A stretch of DNA of 11,247 bases. Source: Lichenicola sp964658455. Lineage in GTDB: Bacteria > Pseudomonadota > Alphaproteobacteria > Acetobacterales > Acetobacteraceae. The DNA is taken from contig CAZZZA010000102.1 of the NCBI GenBank assembly GCA_964658455.1, positions 1 to 11,247 of the forward strand, given 5' to 3'. Positions 6,173 through 11,247 of the stretch are shown here, in pieces (position 1 is the stretch's first letter; the number at the start of each line of letters is the position of its first letter). Position numbers and translations under genes: made by a program. The notes beneath the pieces are model-generated. The model saw only the letters and a program-made list of their open reading frames with translations, ran no database searches and had not been told where the DNA came from.

Positions 6173-6343
6173 TCAATCGTGCGCCCGGAGCCGCTCCAGT
6201 TCGCGCTTGATTCGAAGCTTCTCGAGCTTCAGCCGGTTCAGCGCGCCCTGGTCCGGCAGCGGCCGGCCATCCTCGTCGATGACGCGCGCATCCAGCGACG
6301 CATGCCGGGTCTTCAGGCTCTCGATCCGCGATTGCAGGTTCAT
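6173..6343 (-). CDS. YdcH/DUF465 family small protein
   Basis: A 56-residue protein of the YdcH/DUF465 type, whose function is unknown. It is a short helical hairpin: LQSRIESLKTRHASLDARV (3-21), a turn with DEDGRPLPDQG, and the second helix LNRLKLEKLRIKRELERLRA (35-54), which has the family's L-K-x-x-K-L-x-x-K-x-E-L pattern and could form a coiled coil. ATG 6343 has GGAGG (complement of 6349-6353) five bases upstream. An in-frame ATG at 6466 would add 41 residues with no resemblance to the family. The gene is divergent from a second DUF465 gene 145 bases away and converges on trcR. It is easily missed because of its size, but the family match and ribosome site make it convincing. Confidence 0.85.
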   Translation of the reverse strand: MNLQSRIESLKTRHASLDARVIDEDGRPLPDQGALNRLKLEKLRIKRELERLRAHD

Positions 6344-6488
6344 CAATGCCTCCGTTCGTGTGACAGAACCGGGACACGCTAGCCCTGTCTCGGGCCGCCG
6401 CGCCATCGCAAAATACCGCCGCCGAAATGCGCCGAACCGGCGGGCCGGGCGTGTGGAGCCGCACACGGCTGCGTGCTATGGCGGTCTC

Positions 6489-6689
6489 ATGCTGATCGAC
6501 CGCGATACCCTGTTGCGCAGGCTGCACGAACTCCGCAGCGAGCATCGAGATCTCGACACCGTGATCGGCCGGCTGGCGCCGCAGCCCATGGACCAGCTAC
6601 AGATCCAGCGCCTGAAGAAGCGCAAACTGCTGCTCAAGGACGAGATCGCGTGGCTGGAAAGCCGGCTGATCCCCGACAGCATCGCCTGA
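6489..6689 (+). CDS. YdcH/DUF465 family small protein upstream of purE
   Basis: A 66-residue second member of the YdcH/DUF465 family, about as similar to the first copy as distant paralogues are. Helix 1 is DTLLRRLHELRSEHRDLDTV (6-25), helix 2 is LQIQRLKKRKLLLKDEIAWL (37-56), with a short IPDSIA tail. The RLKKRKLLLKDEI core is the family signature. No cysteines, signal peptide or membrane segment are present. ATG 6489 is the family-consistent start; the upstream ribosome site is poor, and GCTATG at 6475-6480 could be a -10 box giving an almost leaderless transcript. Its stop is only 13 bases before purE, so it is probably the first gene of the purE-purK operon. Its role in purine synthesis, if any, is unknown. 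Confidence 0.85.
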   Translation: MLIDRDTLLRRLHELRSEHRDLDTVIGRLAPQPMDQLQIQRLKKRKLLLKDEIAWLESRLIPDSIA

Positions 6690-6702
6690 GGAACCGGTCG
6701 CC

Positions 6703-7254
6703 ATGAGCCATACCGTCGCCGAGCCGGATCCAGGCTTGCCCACAGATGCGCTGGCCGGCGCACCGCTGGTCGGGCTGATCATGGGCAGCCAGTCGGACTG
6801 GGCCACGCTCAGCCACGCCTGCACCCAGCTCGACACGCTGGGCATCGCCTACGAGACCCGCATCGTCTCCGCGCACCGCACGCCGGACCGGCTGATGGAG
6901 TATGCCAGCACCGCCGATGCGCGCGGCCTGCGCGTCATCATCGCCGGCGCCGGGGGCGCCGCGCATCTGCCGGGGATGTGCGCGGCCTGGACCCAGCTTC
7001 CGGTGCTAGGGGTGCCGATCGAGAGCCACGCGCTGAAGGGCATGGACAGCCTGCTGTCGATCGTGCAGATGCCGGCCGGAATCCCGGTCGGCACGCTGGC
7101 GATCGGCCGCGCCGGCGCGGTGAACGCCGCCCTGCTGGCCGCCGCGATCCTGGCCCTGTCGGATCCGGAACTGCACGCGCGGCTGCTGGCCTGGCGGGCG
7201 CTGCAGACCGCGTCGGTCGCCGACCGGCCGGCCACCGACGCGCCCAAGACGTGA
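6703..7254 (+). CDS. purE: N5-carboxyaminoimidazole ribonucleotide mutase PurE
   Basis: PurE (class I) moves the carboxyl group of N5-CAIR to carbon to give CAIR in purine synthesis, working after PurK; it forms a cytosolic octamer. The 183 residues carry all family motifs: GLIMGSQSDW (24-33), SAHRTP (56-61) with H58 as the expected catalytic histidine, AGAGGAAHLPGM (81-92), the GVPI loop (103-106), and DSLLSIVQMPAGIPVGTLAIG (115-135). The first 20 residues (AEPDPGLPTDALAGA) are a non-conserved extension ahead of the core, and the C-terminal PATDAPKT tail is also extra. ATG 6703 follows GAGGAA, which overlaps the stop of the DUF465 gene. The stop codon overlaps the purK start (GTGA), indicating coupled translation. 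Confidence 0.97.
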   Translation: MSHTVAEPDPGLPTDALAGAPLVGLIMGSQSDWATLSHACTQLDTLGIAYETRIVSAHRTPDRLMEYASTADARGLRVIIAGAGGAAHLPGMCAAWTQLPVLGVPIESHALKGMDSLLSIVQMPAGIPVGTLAIGRAGAVNAALLAAAILALSDPELHARLLAWRALQTASVADRPATDAPKT

Positions 7255-8390
7255 GCGGCGCGTCGCTGCAACCCGGTGCCGTGATCGGCATCGTCGGCGG
7301 CGGCCAGCTCGGGCGCATGTCGGCGATGGCGGCGGCCCGGCTCGGCTTTCGCAGCAACGTCCTGACCGACGACGCCACCGGCCCGGCGGCACAGGTGGCG
7401 AGCGCCGTCACCAGCGGCGCGCACGACGACCCGGACACGCTGCGCCGGTTCGCCGAGGCGGTCGACGTGGTCACCTTCGAGTTCGAGAATGTCAGCGCCG
7501 ACGGGCTGGAACTGCTCGCAGCCCTGCGGCCGGTGCGGCCCTCCGGGTCGATCCTGCGCACCAGCCAGGACCGTCTGGCGGAGAAGCGCAGCCTGACGGC
7601 GCTTGGGGTGGCGGTGGCGCCGTGGCACGCGGTCGAGACCCGGCCCGACCTGGACAACGCGATCGAGGCGCTCGGTCTGCCGCTGGTGCTGAAGACCACC
7701 CGGCTCGGCTATGACGGCAAGGGCCAGCGTCTGCTGCGCGATGCGGCCGACGCCGACGCGGCGTTCGCCGATCTCGCGCCGCATCCGCTGGTGGCGGAGG
7801 CGCTGGTCGATTTCGCCTGCGAACTGAGCGTGATGGTGGCGCGCGGGCTGGACGGCACCGTCCGCGCCTACGATGCGGTGCAGAACCGGCACCGCCACCA
7901 CATCCTCGACCTCACGCTGGCGCCGGCGCCGGTGGCGCCGGAGATCGCCGAGCAGGCGCAGGCGATCGCGGTCCGCATCGCCGAGGGGCTGTCGCTGGTC
8001 GGGCTGCTCGGGGTGGAGCTGTTCCTCAATGCCGAAGGCCGCCTGCTGGTCAACGAGATCGCGCCGCGGCCGCACAATTCCGGGCACTGGACCCTGGATG
8101 CCTGTCCAGTGAGCCAGTTCGAGATGCATATCCGTGCCGTCGCCGGGCTGTGGCTGCCGCCGGCGGTGCGCCATTCCGACGCGGTGATGCGCAACCTGGT
8201 CGGTCCGGACGACATGGCGCTGTGGCCGGAGATCCTGCGCACGCCCGGCCTGCTGGCGCATCATTACGGCAAGAGCGCGGTCCGGCCGGGCCGCAAGATG
8301 GGCCACGTCAACCGGCTGTTCGCCAAGGGCGGCCTGCCGGGCGCGTTCGGCATCGCCGACGCGCTGGGGCCGCTGCATCGCGCCGAGTGA
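7251..8390 (+). CDS. purK: N5-carboxyaminoimidazole ribonucleotide synthase PurK
   Basis: An ATP-grasp enzyme that uses ATP and bicarbonate to turn AIR into N5-CAIR, the substrate of PurE. The 379-residue product shows GIVGGGQLGRM (13-23), TFEFENV (75-81), QDRLAEKR (106-113), the ATP-grasp segment LVLKTTRLGYDGKGQ (145-159), and the metal/phosphate segment LVNEIAPRPHNSGHWT (266-281). HHYGK (337-341) and RKMGHV (348-353) complete the C-terminal family marks. The start is a GTG at 7251 that overlaps the purE stop by four bases. No ATG precedes the essential GGGQLGRM motif, so the non-ATG start is needed. The gene ends 8 bases from the convergent RadC gene with no obvious terminator. Confidence 0.96.
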   Translation: MSGASLQPGAVIGIVGGGQLGRMSAMAAARLGFRSNVLTDDATGPAAQVASAVTSGAHDDPDTLRRFAEAVDVVTFEFENVSADGLELLAALRPVRPSGSILRTSQDRLAEKRSLTALGVAVAPWHAVETRPDLDNAIEALGLPLVLKTTRLGYDGKGQRLLRDAADADAAFADLAPHPLVAEALVDFACELSVMVARGLDGTVRAYDAVQNRHRHHILDLTLAPAPVAPEIAEQAQAIAVRIAEGLSLVGLLGVELFLNAEGRLLVNEIAPRPHNSGHWTLDACPVSQFEMHIRAVAGLWLPPAVRHSDAVMRNLVGPDDMALWPEILRTPGLLAHHYGKSAVRPGRKMGHVNRLFAKGGLPGAFGIADALGPLHRAE

Positions 8391-8398
8391 CGGCGGCG

Positions 8399-9124
8399 CT
8401 ACAGCAGCCCTGACTCGCGAAAGCTGGTGCAGCGTCCGTTGCCGACGATCAAATGGTCGCGCACCGCCAGCCGCATCACCGCGCAGGCGTCCGTCACCTG
8501 CCTGGTCATGGCGATATCCTCGCGCGACGGGGTCGGATCGCCGCTGGGATGGTTGTGCACCAGCACGATCGAGGCCGCCTGCAGTTCGAGCGCCCGCCTG
8601 ACCACCTCGCGCGGATAGACCGGGGTGTGGTTGACGGTGCCGCGCGCCTGCGCCTCGTCGGCCAGCAGGCGATCCTCGGCATCGAGGAACAGGATGCGGA
8701 ACTGCTCGATCCGCTCGCGCGCCAGCACCGTGGTCAGATAGTCGAGCAGGCCGGCGCGATCGGCGAGTACAGGCTTGTCCCGCAGCCGCGCCCTGGCGAC
8801 GCGCAGCGCCGCCTCGTGCAGCAGGCGGATCGCCGCCAGGCAATGGGTGCCGAACCCGGAGACGCCGCGCAGTTCCGGCAGCGGCGCCGCCAGCAGCCCG
8901 GCGAACGAGCCGAACCGGGTCAGGGCGATGTCGGCAAGCCGCCCGGTCTCCGGCGCCGACGGCATGACGATGGCAAGATAGCGGCTCAGCAGCGCCTGGT
9001 CGGTCTCCGGCGCTGCTGGGTCGACCGCTTCGAGGCCGGGCGCACGGGACAGGCCGCCGAGCCCGGCGTCGCGCAGACGCAGATCGAGCCCGCCCAGCCC
9101 GGCATCGGCAAACCCGTCGCTCAT
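8399..9124 (-). CDS. RadC-family JAB/JAMM protein with intact metal site, atypical N-terminus
   Basis: RadC proteins carry a helix-hairpin-helix (HhH) segment and a JAB/JAMM metalloprotease-like domain; despite the DNA-repair name their function is unsettled. The 241-residue product has an intact JAMM set: E157 in LADEAQARGTV, then H190 and H192, S200 and D203 in VHNHPSGDPTPSREDI. DHLIVGNG (223-230) closes the domain. An HhH-like ELRGVSGFG (84-92) follows RFGSFAGLL (70-78). Upstream, the usual RadC arm (GHRxRxRERLLxxGxxAL) is missing. It is replaced by a Gly/Leu-rich segment in which DAGLGGL occurs twice (7-13 and 19-25). ATG 9124 is preferred over 9163 because GGGGGAG lies just upstream. It forms an unusual pair with the RadC gene at 9971-10702. 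Confidence 0.88.
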   Translation of the reverse strand: MSDGFADAGLGGLDLRLRDAGLGGLSRAPGLEAVDPAAPETDQALLSRYLAIVMPSAPETGRLADIALTRFGSFAGLLAAPLPELRGVSGFGTHCLAAIRLLHEAALRVARARLRDKPVLADRAGLLDYLTTVLARERIEQFRILFLDAEDRLLADEAQARGTVNHTPVYPREVVRRALELQAASIVLVHNHPSGDPTPSREDIAMTRQVTDACAVMRLAVRDHLIVGNGRCTSFRESGLL

Positions 9125-9288
9125 CGTCCCGCTCCCCCGTTGCAGGATGCCGGCTTCCGCCATGCGCTGGCCGCATGGACGCGCATCGCCGGAGCCGGCA
9201 TGGTCGCGCCGCGCGCCCTGCGGCCGGTGCGCCCGGCCAGCCTGTCCGGCAACCCTTCACACCCGATGCAGCGGCCGACGGAGATCGC

Positions 9289-10011
9289 ATGACCCCCCTG
9301 CCCGGCGCCTTCTCCGACACGCAGTCGGTGCTGCTCGATCTCGACGGCACGCTGATCGCCTCGCGCGACGGCATCGTCGCCGCGCTGCGGTCGGCGCTGG
9401 CCGATCTCGGCCACACCCCGGATCCGGCGGCGGCGATGGACTGGGTGGTGGGGCCGCCGCTGCACGACATCGTCGCCGGCCTGCTGCATCAGTACGGCGA
9501 CGACCGCTTCGCGCTGGCCGCCGACCGCTACCGGCATCACTACGAGGCCGGCGGCCTGTTCGAGAGCCCGCTGTTTCCCGGCATCGCCGAGGCGCTCGGC
9601 ACGCTGGCCGGCTCCGGACGGCGGCTGTTCCTGGCGACCTCGAAGCCGCTGCATACCGCCACCCGCATCATCGAGGCGCGCGGCCTGTCCGGCCTGTTCA
9701 CCGGCCTGTACGGCGCGGCGCGCGACGATAGCGGCGGCGAGAAACCGGAACTGATCGCGCGCCTGCTGGCGGAACGGCGGATCGACCCGCGCGATGCGGT
9801 GATGGTCGGCGATCGCCGGTTCGACATCGCCGGCGCGCACGCCAACGACCTGCGTGCGCTCGGCGTGCTGTGGGGCTATGGCGGCCGCGCCGAGCTGGAG
9901 CAGGCCGGCGCCGACGGCCTGGTCGAGACCCCGGACGGGCTGGTGGATGCGGTGCTGCATGCGCTGGCCGCTACGGCGCCCCCTGCAGCAGGCCCTTCTG
10001 GCGCAGGCTGA
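9289..10011 (+). CDS. HAD-family hydrolase, phosphoglycolate phosphatase-like
   Basis: A haloacid-dehalogenase superfamily phosphatase of the Gph/PGMB-like group. The 240 residues contain motif I LLDLDGTLI (15-23; nucleophile D17, acid/base D19), a helical cap (about 28-95), motif II LATSKP (115-120), motif III lysine K152 in GGEKPELI, and motif IV VMVGDRRFDIAGAHAND (171-187) with D175 and D179. Cap position and GDRxxDIxGA fit phosphoglycolate or other small sugar-phosphate phosphatases; the substrate cannot be read from sequence, so no symbol is given. ATG 9289 has GGAG at 9280-9283. In-frame codons back to 9175 are arginine/proline rich and not family-like. The 3' end (last 41 bases) overlaps the 3' end of the minus-strand RadC gene, and the extra C-terminal PPAAGPSGAG is encoded there. 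Confidence 0.92.
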   Translation: MTPLPGAFSDTQSVLLDLDGTLIASRDGIVAALRSALADLGHTPDPAAAMDWVVGPPLHDIVAGLLHQYGDDRFALAADRYRHHYEAGGLFESPLFPGIAEALGTLAGSGRRLFLATSKPLHTATRIIEARGLSGLFTGLYGAARDDSGGEKPELIARLLAERRIDPRDAVMVGDRRFDIAGAHANDLRALGVLWGYGGRAELEQAGADGLVETPDGLVDAVLHALAATAPPAAGPSGAG

Positions 10012-10702
10012 CCCAGCTGCCGCTGCCGACCAGCATGTGGTCGTGCAGCACGATCGACAGCGCCGACAGCGCCGAGGCCAGCGGCGCCGACAGCGACGCC
10101 TCGCGTTTGGCAAGTCCCTTCTCCACCGGGCCCGGCGCCAGCACCCGCACCAGGATCAGCGCCGTCGCGTGCAGCGCCAGCGCCCGCCCCGCCACCGCCT
10201 GCGCCAGCGTCGCCTCGGCGTCGACGAGCAATTCGTCGGCGAGCAGGCGGTTGCGGTTGTCGAGCAGCAGCGCCCGCAACTGCCCGGGCGCCGCGCCGGC
10301 CAGGGCGGTATCGAAATAGTCCAGCAGCCGATCCCAGTTGTTCAGCACCGGCCGCTCCCGCGCCTCTGCCGCCGCCAGACGCGACGACGCGCAGGCCGGC
10401 AGCAGCAGCACCGCGACCGCCTCGGCGCTGAGCCCGGCCTCCTGGAGCCGGTCCGGCGCCGCGGTCAGCACCGCAGCGAGACTGCCGAAACGGTTGATGA
10501 GATCCTTGGCCTGCGGCTTGGTGTCGCGGCGCGGTATGCCCAGGAACAGCAGCATCTCCAGGATCTCGTAGTCCGCCAGCGCCTCCGCGCCGCGCGACAG
10601 CAGCCGTTCGCGCATCCTGGCGCGATGGCCGGCCGGACCGGTGCTGCCGAAGGGAACCGGGGCCGCAACCGGCGCCGCCATCGATGCGGTCGCGCCCGCC
10701 AT
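9971..10702 (-). CDS. RadC-family protein lacking JAMM metal ligands
   Basis: The 243-residue product has a canonical RadC N-terminus: GHRARMRERLLSRGAEALAD (25-44), YEILEMLLFLGIPRRDTKP (45-63), RFGSLAAVL (71-79). The HhH hairpin is degraded (LQEAGLSAEAVAVL, no G-x-G). The JAB domain is recognisable by NRLLADE (151-157), ATALILV (179-185) and HDHMLVGSG (220-228). Where active relatives have HNHPSGDP and SRxD, it reads RVLAPGPVEKGLAKRE (186-201), so both histidines and the aspartate are gone while E157 stays. Checking the other frames shows no hidden HNHPSGD, so this is real divergence and not a frameshift. The reading frame is intact with normal codon bias, which argues for a retained, non-catalytic role. 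ATG 10702 has GGAGG five bases upstream. It is divergent from uvrD. Confidence 0.85.
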   Translation of the reverse strand: MAGATASMAAPVAAPVPFGSTGPAGHRARMRERLLSRGAEALADYEILEMLLFLGIPRRDTKPQAKDLINRFGSLAAVLTAAPDRLQEAGLSAEAVAVLLLPACASSRLAAAEARERPVLNNWDRLLDYFDTALAGAAPGQLRALLLDNRNRLLADELLVDAEATLAQAVAGRALALHATALILVRVLAPGPVEKGLAKREASLSAPLASALSALSIVLHDHMLVGSGSWVSLRQKGLLQGAP

Positions 10703-10720
10703 TGCCGCCTCCAGCCCCGT

Positions 10721-10735
10721 CTAACGTTACGTTAG
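10721..10735. promoter_or_regulatory. Perfect palindrome CTAACGT-T-ACGTTAG, candidate operator
   Basis: Seven-base arms CTAACGT and ACGTTAG are exact inverted repeats around one T, in AT-richer sequence than its surroundings. The site lies 19-33 bases upstream of the minus-strand RadC start, where a promoter or its operator is expected, and 85 bases upstream of the uvrD start. Its form resembles operators of TetR-type repressors. No regulator gene is visible nearby. Confidence 0.5.
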
Positions 10736-10782
10736 CAGACATATCGGCAGGACGGAACCGTTGATTGGTGGTGCCGGTCGCA

Positions 10783-10811
10783 TTGAGACGGGACCGGCGG
10801 CGGCCTAGATT
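10783..10811 (+). promoter_or_regulatory. Predicted promoter for uvrD
   Basis: TTGAGA (10783-10788) and TAGATT (10806-10811) are separated by 17 bases. The start of transcription would fall about 10818, only a few bases before ATG 10821, so the mRNA would be leaderless or nearly so. This also explains why no ribosome site precedes uvrD. Confidence 0.5.
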
Positions 10812-10820
10812 GCGCCGGAC

Positions 10821-11247
10821 ATGGACACCTATCTCGAGCGGCTGAACCCCGAACAACGCCTGGCCGTCGAGACGATCGACGGCCCGCTGCTGGTGCTAGC
10901 CGGCGCCGGCACCGGCAAGACCCGGGTGCTGACCACGCGCTTCGCCCACATCCTGCTCAGCGGCCGCGCCTCGCCGGGCCAGGTGCTGGCGGTCACCTTC
11001 ACCAACAAGGCGGCCCGGGAGATGCGCGAGCGGGTGGCCGACCTGCTCGGCCGGCCGGTGGAGGGGTTGTGGCTCGGCACCTTCCATGCGCTGTGCGCGC
11101 GGATGCTGCGCCGTCATGCCGAATATGTCGGCCTGACCTCGAGCTTCACCATTCTCGATACCGACGACCAGCTGCGCCTGCTCAAGCAGACCATGGAACT
11201 GCACCGGATCGACGCCAAGCGCTGGCCGGCGCCGGGGCTGATGGGGG
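10821..11247 (+). CDS. uvrD: UvrD/PcrA-type SF1 DNA helicase, N-terminal part (3' end outside window)
   Basis: An ATP-dependent 3'-5' DNA helicase used in nucleotide-excision and mismatch repair and in clearing replication blocks. The 142 visible codons include the Q-motif LNPEQRLAV (8-16), Walker A GAGTGKT (28-34), motif Ia VTFTNKAAREM (58-68), and motif Ib LGTFHALCARMLRRHA (85-100). ILDTDDQLRLLK (111-122) leads into the 1B subdomain. The match to UvrD/PcrA is close; Rep is less likely because UvrD/PcrA begin with LNPxQ and continue GPLLVLAGAGTGKT. ATG 10821 places the Q-motif at the usual distance from the N-terminus. There is no Shine-Dalgarno, in line with a leaderless transcript from the promoter just upstream. 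The C-terminal half is outside the window, so completeness is unknown. Confidence 0.93.
   Translation, partial: MDTYLERLNPEQRLAVETIDGPLLVLAGAGTGKTRVLTTRFAHILLSGRASPGQVLAVTFTNKAAREMRERVADLLGRPVEGLWLGTFHALCARMLRRHAEYVGLTSSFTILDTDDQLRLLKQTMELHRIDAKRWPAPGLMG

Noticed and set aside
5403..6488. A long plus-strand open frame in phase with the second DUF465 gene
   Set aside because: Upstream of 6489 the translation is Arg-rich noise overlapping trcR in another frame; only the last 66 codons match a family.
6849..9470. An 873-codon open frame on the minus strand
   Set aside because: It is antisense to purE, purK and the HAD gene, all with clear family motifs, and its product is an Arg/Ala/Gln-rich sequence with no domains. 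It is a by-product of high third-position GC.
10085..10165. Possible frameshift explaining the missing HNHPSGD in the distal RadC
   Set aside because: Reading the other frames of this segment did not reveal the motif, and conserved sequence continues in the same frame on both sides.
10703..10820. SOS (LexA) box upstream of radC or uvrD
   Set aside because: No alphaproteobacterial GTTC-N7-GTTC site is visible; the palindrome present has a different sequence.

Overview
The window reads as a stretch of chromosomal, mostly housekeeping DNA from a GC-rich alphaproteobacterium. The evidence is a TrcR/DUF1013 cell-cycle regulator (a family I know only from Alphaproteobacteria), an L31 ribosomal protein of the cysteine-poor alphaproteobacterial form, a DUF3597 protein, an HSP20 gene behind a ROSE-type leader, and a YdcH/DUF465-purE-purK cluster. 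Strong third-position GC and this gene mix suggest Rhodospirillales, possibly Acetobacteraceae, but that placement is inference. I see no phage, transposon, CRISPR, tRNA or rRNA.

Left part (1-4343). The 3' end of secD is followed by secF (Sec translocon accessory pair). Next come a small lipoprotein gene on the minus strand, a divergent DUF3597 gene, and a minus-strand pair pdxY (pyridoxal kinase) and mscL (mechanosensitive channel). Divergent from pdxY is a secreted Spy/LTXXQ-like helical protein.

Middle part (4344-8390). rpmE (L31) has a recognisable sigma70-type promoter and an intrinsic terminator. It is followed by an HSP20 small heat-shock gene whose Shine-Dalgarno sequence is buried in a ROSE-like RNA thermometer and which ends in a classic GAAA-loop terminator. 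trcR follows, then two divergent tiny YdcH/DUF465 genes. The second DUF465 gene leads a tight operon with purE and purK, the two steps that make CAIR from AIR in purine synthesis; purE and purK overlap by four bases.

Right part (8391-11247). Two RadC-family genes on the minus strand flank a plus-strand HAD phosphatase. The two RadC proteins are degenerate in opposite parts. The 8399-9124 copy has an intact JAMM metal site but lacks the usual N-terminal arm. The 9971-10702 copy has the normal N-terminal arm but has lost the HxH...D metal ligands. The distal RadC gene ends inside the 3' end of the HAD gene. Its upstream region holds a perfect 15-base palindrome, and beyond it the divergent uvrD/pcrA-type helicase gene begins and runs off the window.

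Gene density is high. The longest gene-free stretches are 5344-5544, 4664-4845 and 9125-9288, all under 300 bases. The most interesting item is the complementary RadC pair; the ROSE-like leader is the clearest regulatory RNA.
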